DNA from: Bacteroidota bacterium
GTDB taxonomy: Bacteria > Bacteroidota > Bacteroidia > J057 > JADKCL01
DNA: 64,000 bases
Assembly: GCA_016718825.1 (NCBI GenBank)
Contig: JADKCL010000003.1
Location: 1 to 64,000 of the forward strand
Reading direction: 5' to 3'
Part shown: positions 1 through 8,403 of the stretch, one piece after another
Numbering within the stretch: the stretch's first letter is position 1
Layout of the letters: every line of letters begins with the position of its first letter
Notes under the pieces: generated by a model
Database searches by the model: none
The model's input: only the letters and a program-made list of their open reading frames with translations
Told to the model about the DNA's origin: nothing
Program-made: the position numbers and the translations under genes

Positions 1-594
1 GCTTCGGTAGTTGCAGTAACCCAAGGAGGCTCCGGCAGTCACGCCACCATAGTTCTTTCCATAGGGTTTGATCCACCAATCACGCGCAGGACGGTCGTAA
101 TACCCATCACCCAGTGAAATCCCATAGCCTGCGTATCCCTGAATGTAGGCACTTGTCTTCCCAAGTCCCAAATTGTACCTGACATCAACCAACGCCGGCA
201 AGAGCCGCTGAAAAGCAATGGATTCGTAGCCCAAACCGATTCCCGTCATCCACCGCTCATTCCATTGCCAACCATTGACCATTTGGAAACTGGGCCCGAT
301 CGCCGAGGCGAAGTAGTTGCATACAGTGAAATTCAACGAAGTATGGTTGAAATACCCCGCAGTTTTCATGACAAAACGGTGCTTGCGCTTGTCGATGGTG
401 ATATGGGCCACGCTGTCGTCCGGAAAATTCCGATAGGTTCCATCTTCGGATTGAATCCGCACATGGTCACCTGCCAATCGTTCCATGAAGGTCCCACTGA
501 CGCGTTTTCCATCCGTCAAGCGAATGACATCTTGAGAAAAGGCTGCTGACCATGCCATGATGATCAGCAGCCCTGCTCCTGTTAATCTCTTCAT
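1..594 (-). CDS. Secreted protein, partial (runs off window start)
   Basis: An open frame of 198 codons reads leftward from an ATG at 594 and is still open at base 1, so the C-terminus is missing. It begins MKRLTGAGLLIIMAWSAAFS, a clear Sec signal peptide. A segment with DVIRLTDGKRVSGTF follows, then glycine/aromatic-rich alternating stretches (GYGISLGDGYYD, GKNYGGVTAG) typical of outer-membrane beta-barrel strands. The start lies 15 bases after the stop of the LVIVD-repeat lipoprotein gene, so the two are probably co-transcribed. No specific family is recognised; a porin-like or surface protein is an inference from composition only. Confidence 0.7.
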   Translation of the reverse strand, partial: MKRLTGAGLLIIMAWSAAFSQDVIRLTDGKRVSGTFMERLAGDHVRIQSEDGTYRNFPDDSVAHITIDKRKHRFVMKTAGYFNHTSLNFTVCNYFASAIGPSFQMVNGWQWNERWMTGIGLGYESIAFQRLLPALVDVRYNLGLGKTSAYIQGYAGYGISLGDGYYDRPARDWWIKPYGKNYGGVTAGASLGYCNYRS

Positions 595-609
595 TTGAAG
601 GCGATTGAC

Positions 610-1902
610 TTACAGCTGTACGGGAATCAAGCTCAATTGCGTGATGTTGCGCAAGTCGCTGCAATCGTATTGATAGATGCCCGCAGGACCCGTCATGATC
701 AGCTTTGTTCCAAGCGGAATCACGTCGTTGGCGACGATACCCGGGAATTGGGCGGTCATGTTGACTTCAATTGCGCTCAAATCCGTTTTGTCGAATACTT
801 TGAGGCCATCAGGGCCGTCGCAGAGGAACAATGAGTTGTTGGCGACACCCAAACCGCGTGGGTTGGTCATGTTGTAGGTGTACATCAAACGTGGGGCGTT
901 GATATTCGAGATATCGAGCACTTCCAACACATTGACGCCTGCACCGGTACATGGGCGGCCGGTGGACAGTGTCAAGAACGCCTTGTCGCCTTGTACCACC
1001 ACAGGATCACAACCGGTGCCATGATCATACTGCGAAAGGTAGGTCGGGCTGGAAGGATTGCTGAGGTTGAAAATCAACATGCCCATGGTCGTGCCGATGA
1101 AAAGATGGCCTTCGGCAGGAAACACCGTTTCTGGAAATCCTGACCAGTTCAGATCGACATCGTTCAGGTGATTGATCCCCGTCGCAACGTCAAATGTGGA
1201 CAATTGCCAGTTGTTAATGGCATAGAGGTAATGGTCTTCGAGGGCAAATTTGGCTGTAGAAGCTGCAATCCCGACACTGGACTGATTGGTGGTACGACCG
1301 TTACCCGTTCCGCCGCCAAAGTTGTTCATTGGAGTTACGGACACCATCTCACCGCCATTGTACATGTCATCGGAGGTGTACTCACCAACTTTCCATCCGA
1401 CTACGATACCCTTGGAAGGATCGACGTTGGCAATGGGATAGTTACGGTTGAAACCGTCGAGATAGGCGAAGTTTTCGTAGGCTACGTAATCAAACACTTC
1501 GGTGGCGCGGTCTTTCAAAACCGGGTTGCGTGGATCCGTGATGTCAAAAGACAAAAGATCCTTGTAGCTGTCGAGATAAAGCGTGTTTTCACGGACTGCA
1601 ATGTCTGCACTTGCCTGAACAGGGAGGAAACCCAAGTTCACAGGGCTGCTAGGTTGCGAATTGTCGAAGAAGTGAAGACCCTTCATGTATTCGTTGACCA
1701 GGAGCAGGTTGCCATAGACATAAATGCGGCCAGGATTTTGAAGCGAACGCGGCGCTTCCATCGTGATAGATTTGGAACGCCAAGTTTCCAAGCTTTCATA
1801 GACCGGGACATTGGCGGTGAATGTGCGGACTGTGCGATCTGTACAACCGAAAGTCAGCACCGTCAGGAGCAAAACAACAAGGGATGAAATTTTGATACGC
1901 AT
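610..1902 (-). CDS. LVIVD-repeat (beta-propeller) lipoprotein
   Basis: The 430-residue protein starts MRIKISSLVVLLLTVLTFGC, a lipoprotein signal peptide with lipobox cysteine at residue 20. The rest is built of repeats such as LLSFDITDPRNPVLKDRA, LIFNLSNPSSPTYLSQYD and VLEVLDISNINAPRLMYTY. This is the LVIVD-type repeat predicted to form propeller blades in surface proteins of Bacteroidota. No catalytic residues are apparent. It is the first gene of a probable two-gene unit with the truncated secreted protein at the window edge. Its molecular role is unknown; cell-surface adhesion or ligand binding is a family-level guess. Confidence 0.85.
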   Translation of the reverse strand: MRIKISSLVVLLLTVLTFGCTDRTVRTFTANVPVYESLETWRSKSITMEAPRSLQNPGRIYVYGNLLLVNEYMKGLHFFDNSQPSSPVNLGFLPVQASADIAVRENTLYLDSYKDLLSFDITDPRNPVLKDRATEVFDYVAYENFAYLDGFNRNYPIANVDPSKGIVVGWKVGEYTSDDMYNGGEMVSVTPMNNFGGGTGNGRTTNQSSVGIAASTAKFALEDHYLYAINNWQLSTFDVATGINHLNDVDLNWSGFPETVFPAEGHLFIGTTMGMLIFNLSNPSSPTYLSQYDHGTGCDPVVVQGDKAFLTLSTGRPCTGAGVNVLEVLDISNINAPRLMYTYNMTNPRGLGVANNSLFLCDGPDGLKVFDKTDLSAIEVNMTAQFPGIVANDVIPLGTKLIMTGPAGIYQYDCSDLRNITQLSLIPVQL

Positions 1903-1991
1903 AGGAGGTACTTATTTTATGCTAAGTTAATCCGAATCTCAAAAACCGCAAGTGTCAAAATCGATCCATGGTGACGCACTTGCACCACTTC

Positions 1992-2474
1992 TCAACGGAA
2001 TCCGCCAGCTGCGATGCCTGCCATCACCCCGATCAAAATTCCGACCACATAGAGGCCAATCACGATGATCGTCATGATCCCCACAAAACGGTAATGGTTA
2101 CGCAATTGCTCGAAGGAAGACTCCAAACTCATCGAATCACGCATGGTGATGGCATTGAGCATCTTCGAGGAAAATTTGTTCAGGAAAAGGACCGGGAAAA
2201 AGTACAGACCGGCCATGACCAGGTACACTACGCCGATCAAGCCCATCGGCGCGCCACCAAACATGCCGCGGCTGCCATACATGGAACTCGCCCGGCCACT
2301 GATCAAGGCACCGCCGGCAAACATGAGCAGGGCTGCGAGCACCATAAATCCGATGCCGATAAACCCGAGAATGGACAGGAAACGCGCCCATTTTGCAGTG
2401 CTTTCTAGAAAAGATGTGGAATTGGGTGACAGTTGGAGGCCGCCGTCTTTGGATTCTTGGTCAAATGGATTCAT
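1992..2474 (-). CDS. DUF5362-like membrane protein
   Basis: I choose the ATG at 2474 (MNPFDQESKDGGLQL), not an upstream ATG at 2585, because the intervening 37 codons do not look like protein. The 160-residue product has a short polar N-terminus and three hydrophobic segments at about 32-55, 78-98 and 130-157. A Gly/Met/Ser-rich loop lies between the first two segments and a charged helix (LESSFEQLRNHYRF) before the third. This layout resembles the small inner-membrane DUF5362 family common in Bacteroidota; the assignment is from memory of the family. The gene stands alone and is divergent from the HEAT-repeat gene. Confidence 0.7.
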   Translation of the reverse strand: MNPFDQESKDGGLQLSPNSTSFLESTAKWARFLSILGFIGIGFMVLAALLMFAGGALISGRASSMYGSRGMFGGAPMGLIGVVYLVMAGLYFFPVLFLNKFSSKMLNAITMRDSMSLESSFEQLRNHYRFVGIMTIIVIGLYVVGILIGVMAGIAAGGFR

Positions 2475-2671
2475 TGAAGTGTATATTTTGATTTGAATGC
2501 AATGTAGCTGAAAATCAATTCCAAACCTCCAACTCAGGAACAAATTTTCAGAATTCATGGCCAAAATCATCCGATCAGCATGCAAAGCCTGATTTTTGTC
2601 AACACGAAGAAAAACTTGGCGATCTAGATTCGCAGCAGATTCACCGCTTAATTTGTTGAAACCTCCTCTTT

Positions 2672-4432
2672 ATGAAATCTGAAACACTTGCACAAGCAGA
2701 ATGGGCATTGGAATCACTGCTGCGTGGTTCGGTCAATGAACGTGAAGCATTGCGCGACCGTCTGGAAGATCCGAACGATGCTTCGATCGACAAGTCTGCG
2801 CTTTTGGGCATGGTCATGGGACAGTTAAATGGAGATTTTGAAGCGCAAAAAATGTTGGCAGTACCCATAGGAAGCGAGAAGCGTGCAACCTACTATTGGT
2901 TGCTCACCATACTTGGCCGGCTTGTGAAAAAAGATACTGAAAGTGTAACATTGTTAACCAAGGTCGTCAAGAGCTGCGTTGGCGATCAAAATTGTGACCC
3001 AAAGGCTCGCTATTGGGCATTGGAGTCGTTGATCAAGTTGGAAGCTGAGCAACTCATTGGCATTGCCAAAGAAATCCTTGGGAATGAGCCGACATTCCTT
3101 CCCCCACCACCCGAAACGCCAGAGAAAGACGCAAAAAAGGGAAATAACGACGGTACGGTAGCAGCGGAAGTACCAAAAAAGCCGAAATCAAACATCGTCT
3201 ATTCACTCGCGTTGGCTATTCTACTTGATCAAAATGCGAAACAGCCGGAGGACAAATCACAATTGAATGGTGAGCTCATCGTTGCAGGGCTAAAGGACAA
3301 CTACGGCCACCGAATGGCCATGCGGGTATTGCCTCATCCCGATGCGATCAAAGAATTGTGCACTTGGCTTCATCCAAATGTCCCGGGCAAGCCTTGCGAC
3401 ACCGATGCCCTCGCCGACGCCGTGCAAGCACTTGCTGTCTTGCCCTTGAAGCACGAACACCAAGAAATGGCCGCAGAAGCCTTGGCATCGTTTATCCGGC
3501 GCGCGCGGCATCATTCTTGGTGGAATAGCCTGCATGCCATGGCCCTCCATGGTCTCGGTCGGTTCAAATACCCCGCTGCAGTACAGATTTTGGTCGAAGA
3601 CCTCGGTGATCCGCATCCGGCGATCTTGTACGAAGCCGCCAAAGCCTTGGAAGCCACCGTGGGCGTCAGGATCGCTACCGACCGCATCGTCGAGGTCGCA
3701 AGCAAAAAAACAGAATCCATGATCTTCCGCTATGCCAATGCCTTGCGCTACATGGACCGCGCGGAAGTCGCCAATCAACTTGAGCATCTGATGTTTACCG
3801 GCGAACTCGTGATGCAGGAAACTGCACGGAACCTGCTGGGTGAACTTGGCGGCCGCGAAGCCATGGACAAACTTCGCAACCGCACGGAAACCATGAAAGC
3901 CCACCGCGAGGCCATTGAAAAGACGGAAGACGATGTAAAAAGGCTTTTTGACAAATCCCTCGAAGAGGCAAGAAGCGGCTACACGATCTCCACGAGCATG
4001 AATTTTATGCTCTTCCTCGTCGGATTGGCGTTCATGGGTGTATTTCTGTTCCTTTTGATGCGCGACCCCGACTTGAAAAATGACACGATCGGCAAGCTCA
4101 TCGCGGGTGGTGGCGGTGCCTTTGTGCTCATTTACAACATGTTCTTTGCCAAAACCCGCGATCAGGTGCGCGAGTCTGCAGAGCATTTGCTTGGCCTCAA
4201 AGTGATCTTCCTGGGTTACTTGCGGCAACTTCATCAAACGGATCAGGCCTACGTGCGCCGTTACCTGGAGGATAAGACAATCGCCACCACGGAATTGAAG
4301 GAATATGCCGACTTGATCACGGCGACAATGCAAACAGCATTGGCCGAAATCAAAGGCAATGTCAAGGGCAGCAGTGATTACAATCCGCCCGCGCAAGGTG
4401 GTACAACGGGTGGAGGCCCATCAACCGTTTAA
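2672..4432 (+). CDS. HEAT-repeat protein with C-terminal membrane segments
   Basis: 586 residues, starting MKSETLAQAEWALESLLRGS. An alpha-helical N-terminal half includes a proline/lysine linker near 145-175. HEAT-like helical pairs follow (ALASFIRRARHHSWWNSLHA, VQILVEDLGDPHPAILYEAA, ANQLEHLMFTGELVMQETA). Two hydrophobic segments lie near 443-465 (FMLFLVGLAFMGVFLFLLM) and 478-495, then a helical tail and a Gly/Pro/Thr-rich end. There is no signal peptide, so the HEAT array is probably cytoplasmic and anchored by the C-terminal hairpin. HEAT repeats usually scaffold protein-protein contacts; the partner is unknown. A small lipoprotein gene follows on the same strand after 91 bases. Confidence 0.8.
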   Translation: MKSETLAQAEWALESLLRGSVNEREALRDRLEDPNDASIDKSALLGMVMGQLNGDFEAQKMLAVPIGSEKRATYYWLLTILGRLVKKDTESVTLLTKVVKSCVGDQNCDPKARYWALESLIKLEAEQLIGIAKEILGNEPTFLPPPPETPEKDAKKGNNDGTVAAEVPKKPKSNIVYSLALAILLDQNAKQPEDKSQLNGELIVAGLKDNYGHRMAMRVLPHPDAIKELCTWLHPNVPGKPCDTDALADAVQALAVLPLKHEHQEMAAEALASFIRRARHHSWWNSLHAMALHGLGRFKYPAAVQILVEDLGDPHPAILYEAAKALEATVGVRIATDRIVEVASKKTESMIFRYANALRYMDRAEVANQLEHLMFTGELVMQETARNLLGELGGREAMDKLRNRTETMKAHREAIEKTEDDVKRLFDKSLEEARSGYTISTSMNFMLFLVGLAFMGVFLFLLMRDPDLKNDTIGKLIAGGGGAFVLIYNMFFAKTRDQVRESAEHLLGLKVIFLGYLRQLHQTDQAYVRRYLEDKTIATTELKEYADLITATMQTALAEIKGNVKGSSDYNPPAQGGTTGGGPSTV

Positions 4433-4523
4433 TAATCAAGCGACAAGCAGGAAAGACTTCGTTCTGATTTGCAACAAGCTTCAAAAGCAAGTAGCTTCGT
4501 TGCCCATTTGAATCAGTGATTGC

Positions 4524-5189
4524 ATGATGCGTAGAATCTTTTTGTTGGTCATTTGCCTTTCCGTGACCTGCCTTTTCGGTTGCAAGGAAAAAGGCGGTCA
4601 GGAAAATACGAGCTCCACCCCTGTCGCAACGGATTCGGCCAAGGTCGATTCGGTCGCAGCGCCCAAAGTTGCCACAGCCGATTCGGCGACGCTGATGAAC
4701 CTTGCCAAGGAAATCCTGCAATTCGCCGAAAAAAAGGACTTTGGCAAAATCGCAGACTACATTCATCCGACTGCAGGAATCCGGTTTTCGCCCTATGCCT
4801 ACGTCGATACGGCTGAGCACAAGCACTTTACTGCCGATGCATTCCGGGTCCAAGCGACAACCGACGCCAAAAAGAAGGTTCTATGGGGAACTTATGATCC
4901 GATTGGTGATGACATCAAGGTTACCGTGGAAGCCTATTTCAAGGAGTTCGGCTACGACAAAAACTACCTTGGCGAAGGTCAATTTGGGTTCAATGAAACG
5001 ATGGGTGGCGGCACCGTGATCAACAACACAGAAGAAATCTACCCCGGCTTGCCACGTGTGGAGACCTATTGGGCACCAAAGGACGAGGAAAAAGCTCCCT
5101 ACGAATGGGGTACCATCCGACTTGTTTTCAAAGAACACGAAGGAAAATTCTACCTTGTGGCCTGGATTCACGACGCGTGGAACACCTGA
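4524..5189 (+). CDS. Lipoprotein of unknown function
   Basis: 221 residues. MMRRIFLLVICLSVTCLFGC is a lipoprotein signal with the lipidated cysteine at residue 20. A Ser/Thr/Ala-rich linker (about 25-55) follows, then a compact globular domain with AKEILQFAEKKDFGKIADYI near its start and VWIHDAW-like residues at the end. The motif FAEKKDFGKIADYIHPTAGI suggests an NTF2-like or similar alpha+beta fold, but I do not recognise a named family. It is probably a periplasmic, membrane-anchored protein. The second ATG (codon 2) could equally be the start. Confidence 0.75.
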   Translation: MMRRIFLLVICLSVTCLFGCKEKGGQENTSSTPVATDSAKVDSVAAPKVATADSATLMNLAKEILQFAEKKDFGKIADYIHPTAGIRFSPYAYVDTAEHKHFTADAFRVQATTDAKKKVLWGTYDPIGDDIKVTVEAYFKEFGYDKNYLGEGQFGFNETMGGGTVINNTEEIYPGLPRVETYWAPKDEEKAPYEWGTIRLVFKEHEGKFYLVAWIHDAWNT

Positions 5190-5381
5190 GAAGTTATAAG
5201 TGATTAGTGAAAAGTGAAAAGTCTTGACTCAATTGACGCTGTGGTGGAGAGTGGAGAGTTTCGGTTGCTTGTTTGACCTTCACTGCTCCAAGTGAACAAG
5301 TTGATCAGCCTCCATCCTTGATTGCCACCTATCTATCACGTCTTGCTCATTCTCAATTCTCCATTCTCAATTATTCATTCA

Positions 5382-6350
5382 ATGAGTTATCTCGATACCA
5401 CCTACAACGTTTACAAGGATGCGGCTGAGACGCCGAATGTCGGCCTTTGCTGCACCACGACACCGGTTTGGCAATTGCCGGGCCTGAGCATTCCTGCAAA
5501 AATGCTGGCGATGAACTATGGCTGCGGTTCGACGGTGAATCCGCGGGACCTTGTGAATGAGCCGACTGTGCTTTACGTGGGCGTCGGTGGCGGCATGGAA
5601 TTGCTGCAATTCTCCTATTTCAGCCGTCGTCCGGGTGGCGTGATCGGGGTGGATGTGGTGGATGAAATGCTGCAAGCCTCCCGCGAAAACATGGTGCAGG
5701 CCGAGGTCGAAAATCCTTGGTTCCGCTCCGAATTCATCGATTTGCGCAAAGGGGATGCACTTTCCTTGCCGATCGCGGACAATTCGGTGGATGTTGCGGC
5801 GCAGAATTGCCTGTTCAACATTTTCAAGATCGACGACCTGAAAAAGGCGCTTTCCGAGATGTACCGCGTGCTCAAACCCAATGGCCGCCTCGTCTTGAGC
5901 GATCCCGTTTGCGATACCGAAATGCCCGAAGCCTTGCGCGAGGACGCGAACCTGCGTGCGCTTTGCCTCAGCGGATCGATGCCCTTGGCCGATTACATCA
6001 AAACCATCACCGACGTGGGCTTTGGCACCGTCGAAATCCGTGCACGTCGCCCCTACCGCGTGCTCGCACCCGGGCATTACGCGACCGACAAACTCATTTA
6101 CATCGAAAGCGTCGAAGTCTGCGCCATCAAAGACCCGATGCCTGCCGACGGCCCCTGTGTCTTCACCGGCAAAACAGCGGTCTACTACGGCGGAATGCCG
6201 TTTTTCGACGATGGCAACGGTCATATCATGGCTTACAATTCGCCGTTGGCGGTTTGTGACAAGACGGCCGCGGCATTGAAAGGACTGTGGCGGGATGATA
6301 TTTACATTTCGGAGAGTACGTATTTTTATGATGGTGGGGGTTGCTGCTGA
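5382..6350 (+). CDS. arsM: Arsenosugar-type arsenite methyltransferase ArsM
   Basis: The start is the ATG at 5382 (MSYLDTTYNVYKDAAETPNV); an earlier ATG at 5322 reads low-complexity intergenic sequence. The 322-residue protein has a conserved N-terminal pair of cysteines (VGLCCTTT) and a class I SAM-binding motif LYVGVGGGMELLQF. It also has the acidic GVDVVDEML strand and QNCLFNIF, a Cys-containing motif. It ends in GGGCC. This is the signature layout of the ArsM group linked to arsenosugar synthesis, which methylates As(III) using S-adenosylmethionine with cysteine-bound arsenic. No radical-SAM arsS partner, arsR or arsenite pump is adjacent. The downstream intergenic region is a 24-bp tandem repeat. 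Confidence 0.88.
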   Translation: MSYLDTTYNVYKDAAETPNVGLCCTTTPVWQLPGLSIPAKMLAMNYGCGSTVNPRDLVNEPTVLYVGVGGGMELLQFSYFSRRPGGVIGVDVVDEMLQASRENMVQAEVENPWFRSEFIDLRKGDALSLPIADNSVDVAAQNCLFNIFKIDDLKKALSEMYRVLKPNGRLVLSDPVCDTEMPEALREDANLRALCLSGSMPLADYIKTITDVGFGTVEIRARRPYRVLAPGHYATDKLIYIESVEVCAIKDPMPADGPCVFTGKTAVYYGGMPFFDDGNGHIMAYNSPLAVCDKTAAALKGLWRDDIYISESTYFYDGGGCC

Positions 6351-6400
6351 GCTCCGCTCAGCTCCTCGCACGCACACTCGGACTCACACTCTTATTCTCA

Positions 6401-6480
6401 CGCGCGCTCGCAGTGACGCTGGGACGCGCGCTCGCAATGACGCTGGGACGCGCGATCGCAGTGACGATGGGACGCGCACT
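6401..6480. repeat. 24-bp tandem repeat (about 3.3 units)
   Basis: Units begin at 6401, 6425 and 6449 with the core cgcgcgctcgcagtgacgct followed by ggga, and a partial unit starts at 6473. The flank (6360-6400) is rich in CAC/CTC words. It lies between the 3' ends of arsM and the START-like gene. Confidence 0.85.
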
Positions 6481-6998
6481 CACTCTGACTCTTCCACCAT
6501 CTCCTTGAGCTTCAGATTCATCCGCTCAAAATTGGTGGCTGCCTCTTGGTACACTTTTTTGCCGTAGGACTTCCCAAACAATCCGCCCCACGATTCGCCT
6601 TGGGTGAATTTGATTTTGCCTTCGCCGATGTCCTCCAGTTTGAAGTAATGGCGGGCTTTAAAGAAAAACAAGGCGCCGCCGCCCCAGGCGAAGGCTGAAT
6701 CGGGCTTCATTTCCAGGACCTTGGCTTTGAAATCATAGTCCTTTTCCTTGCCGTCGATGTGAATGTGCAATCGCTTTCCCTTTTCAGCCTTGCCTTCGAT
6801 TTTGGTGATGTACGGGTTCCAATTCGGGTAGTCTTCGAATCGGAGAAGGATGGCCCAAACCGCAGCAGCATCGGCTTGGATGATGGTTTCGACCTGCACG
6901 CCATTGGGTTTTGCAAAGGATTGGGCCTGAATGAAATTCGCAGAAAGAATCAGCAAACACAAGGCAAACACGGTTTTCGCGGCAAAGGATCGAATCAT
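6480..6998 (-). CDS. Exported SRPBCC (START/polyketide-cyclase-like) protein
   Basis: 172 residues with a Sec signal peptide (MIRSFAAKTVFALCLLILSA, cleavage near AQS). An SRPBCC fold follows: VQVETIIQADAAAVWAILLR, then FEDYPNWNPYITKIEG, which is the characteristic W-x-x-N/P-W motif of this superfamily. DIGEGKIKFTQGESWGG and a long C-terminal helix (YQEAATNFERMNLKLKEM) complete it. The fold makes a hydrophobic ligand pocket; the ligand is unknown. Its 3' end abuts the 24-bp tandem repeat. A membrane protein gene lies 54 bases upstream on the same strand and may share its transcript. Confidence 0.85.
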   Translation of the reverse strand: MIRSFAAKTVFALCLLILSANFIQAQSFAKPNGVQVETIIQADAAAVWAILLRFEDYPNWNPYITKIEGKAEKGKRLHIHIDGKEKDYDFKAKVLEMKPDSAFAWGGGALFFFKARHYFKLEDIGEGKIKFTQGESWGGLFGKSYGKKVYQEAATNFERMNLKLKEMVEESE

Positions 6999-7052
6999 GC
7001 TGCAAGAATACGGGCTTGCAGAGGATCGTGCAAATCGCCGGTGAAAGCCAGG

Positions 7053-7682
7053 TCAATTCGGCAAAACAGGTGGCAGGCCGCCTTGGAAATTGCCCATGGG
7101 TTCGAATAGCTTCCCGACTTCGTCCAAGAAGGTATTGAGTTGGGGTGCGGGCATTGGAATGACATTCGAATAGAGATGTTTGTCGAATCCATTTTCGTCC
7201 GTACTCCAAAACGAAATTGTCAGGTAGTCCACGCCCTCGATGGTCCGGATGACCTTGGGTATCAGGCGCACGTCGTCGAATTGTTGTACCTTGCCTGCGG
7301 TCTGGAAAAATCCCCAATTCTGCTGGACCAACAGCGCCGAACGGCTGACTTCGATCCATTCTTCGCCTTTGACATTCCACAGCAGCGGAATTCCCGGCCA
7401 AAAGGACAACATCACAATGACAACGATGACGGGCAAGACCGCCCCGCTCCCACTCTCATCGGTTCCTGTAAAAAGCGCGACTGCAAAGGGCAACACCATG
7501 AGAAAGCCAATCAGCATCCCAAGCGCCCATTTTTTCCAAGCAGCCGGCCGCATGCTCACGATGAGCCTGACGGTGTTGGCAGAAAGATGGACTTCGGCGG
7601 TATGTTTCACAGCAACAACTGGTACGCATGGATGATGGCTGGCAAAACTAGGATTTTCAGCCGAAAAGGCAGCATCCGGCAT
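7053..7682 (-). CDS. Membrane protein of unknown function
   Basis: 209 residues as given from the ATG at 7682. The first 40 residues are less convincing, and an internal ATG at about 7553 (MRPAAWKKWALGMLIGF) is an alternative start. Two hydrophobic segments follow closely (ALGMLIGFLMVLPFAVALF and VLPVIVVIVMLSFWPGIPLL). A soluble C-terminal domain follows with WIEVSRSALLVQQNWGFF and DDVRLIPKVIRTIEGVDYL. The two-helix hairpin plus beta-rich tail resembles PH-like membrane proteins, but this is a weak similarity by eye. No function can be named. Confidence 0.6.
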   Translation of the reverse strand: MPDAAFSAENPSFASHHPCVPVVAVKHTAEVHLSANTVRLIVSMRPAAWKKWALGMLIGFLMVLPFAVALFTGTDESGSGAVLPVIVVIVMLSFWPGIPLLWNVKGEEWIEVSRSALLVQQNWGFFQTAGKVQQFDDVRLIPKVIRTIEGVDYLTISFWSTDENGFDKHLYSNVIPMPAPQLNTFLDEVGKLFEPMGNFQGGLPPVLPN

Positions 7683-7772
7683 TCAGGGTTGGCGAAAAAT
7701 GCGGAGGGAAATTCGTCCAAAGGAAAAGAAATGTGCCCCCATTCCCCAAAAGTATTATTTTTGCACGCAATT

Positions 7773-7857
7773 GCCGGGATGGCGGAATGGTAGACGCGCT
7801 GGACTTAAAATCCAGTGATCCGTAAGGGTCGTTCGGGTTCGAGTCCCGTTCCCGGTA
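7773..7857 (+). tRNA. tRNA-Leu(UAA)
   Basis: A full cloverleaf folds. The acceptor gccggga pairs with tcccggt (G1-U72 wobble), A73 is the discriminator, and the anticodon stem ctgga/tccag encloses the loop cttaaaa, giving anticodon TAA at 7806-7808. The long class II variable arm and T-arm gggttcgagtccc are present. CCA is not fully encoded. Confidence 0.97.
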
Positions 7858-7858
7858 C

Positions 7859-7883
7859 AAAAGTCGGCTCTGCCGACTTTTTC
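7859..7883 (+). terminator. Rho-independent terminator after tRNA-Leu
   Basis: The stem aagtcggc (7861-7868) pairs with gccgactt (7872-7879) around a 3-base loop and is followed by T residues. A decayed copy of the same sequence follows the suppressor tRNA at 24059. Confidence 0.85.
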
Positions 7884-7918
7884 AGTGTGAGGGCAGAGTG
7901 TGAGTGAGGAGGCGGAGG

Positions 7919-8214
7919 CTACCACAAGTGCCTTTGGTGATCCATCTTTTGATGAAGAATCCGAATGACCTCTACCTAGCCCTTGTTTTTGCGGTAGAAA
8001 ACGACGTGCCTTCCAAAGGAACGCGAACGACAACCGGCGAATAACTCTTCTCTGGAACGGCATTGACGACATTCCGGATCGTTGCCGATCTCGACCAAAG
8101 TCGCTTCGATCAAACTATAGTAACGCTCGAATTGAAGTTCCCCTACTTCAGCAACGTGTATTGAAGAATATTTTTATTATCCTTGGCCGCGGGTATGGAA
8201 AGCTTGTACGACAA
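7919..8214 (-). pseudogene. ParE/RelE-type toxin remnant (frameshift and in-frame UAG)
   Basis: Downstream of the antitoxin-like gene, translation reads (L)SYKLSIPAAKDNKNILQYT and stops at LLK. One base is missing at the C-run 8140-8143. In the next frame it continues GELQFERYYSLIEATLVEIG, REELFAGCRSRSFGRHVVFY, RKNKG, an in-frame TAG, then VEVIRILHQKMDHQRHL and a stop. This is the whole ParE-toxin signature: N-terminal strand, LQFERYY helix, GCRS...GRHVVFY core and VIRILH end, about 98 codons. It also lacks an ATG; TTG at 8214 is the only candidate. With three defects it is a dead toxin, assuming the sequence is right. Confidence 0.75.
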
Positions 8215-8218
8215 TTGA

Positions 8219-8371
8219 TCAGGCTTTACTCTGAGCGTTAAGCACATTCTGGCGAATGTCCTCCAAACTTTCTTCGCTATATTCGCCGCGTTCCAAACCA
8301 GAAAGTCCAATCGAAAGTTCTCGCTTCAATTGTTGGATTTTCAACTCATTCAAAAGGTCATGATTTTTCAT
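8219..8371 (-). CDS. Small ParD-like antitoxin (50 aa)
   Basis: ATG at 8371 opens a 50-residue frame, MKNHDLLNELKIQQLKRELS followed by an acidic helix GEYSEESLEDIRQNVLNAQ. Length, charge pattern and position (5 bases before the toxin remnant) match the short antitoxins that accompany ParE-type toxins in Bacteroidota. It is intact although the toxin is broken, as expected when toxin loss is tolerated. The DNA-binding part usual in longer antitoxins is not evident. Confidence 0.6.
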   Translation of the reverse strand: MKNHDLLNELKIQQLKRELSIGLSGLERGEYSEESLEDIRQNVLNAQSKA

Positions 8372-8403
8372 CGTGTCAAGGCCCAGCCGGTTGGCGTGCT
8401 CCC

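Noticed and set aside
3290..4396. 368-codon open frame antisense to the HEAT-repeat gene
   Set aside because: It mirrors the real gene in a shadow register, is His/Phe/Gly-rich and has no domain or start signal.
7919..8214. Idea that suppression of UAG alone would rescue the ParE-type toxin
   Set aside because: A separate one-base loss at 8140-8143 still breaks the frame and the natural end is also a UAG.
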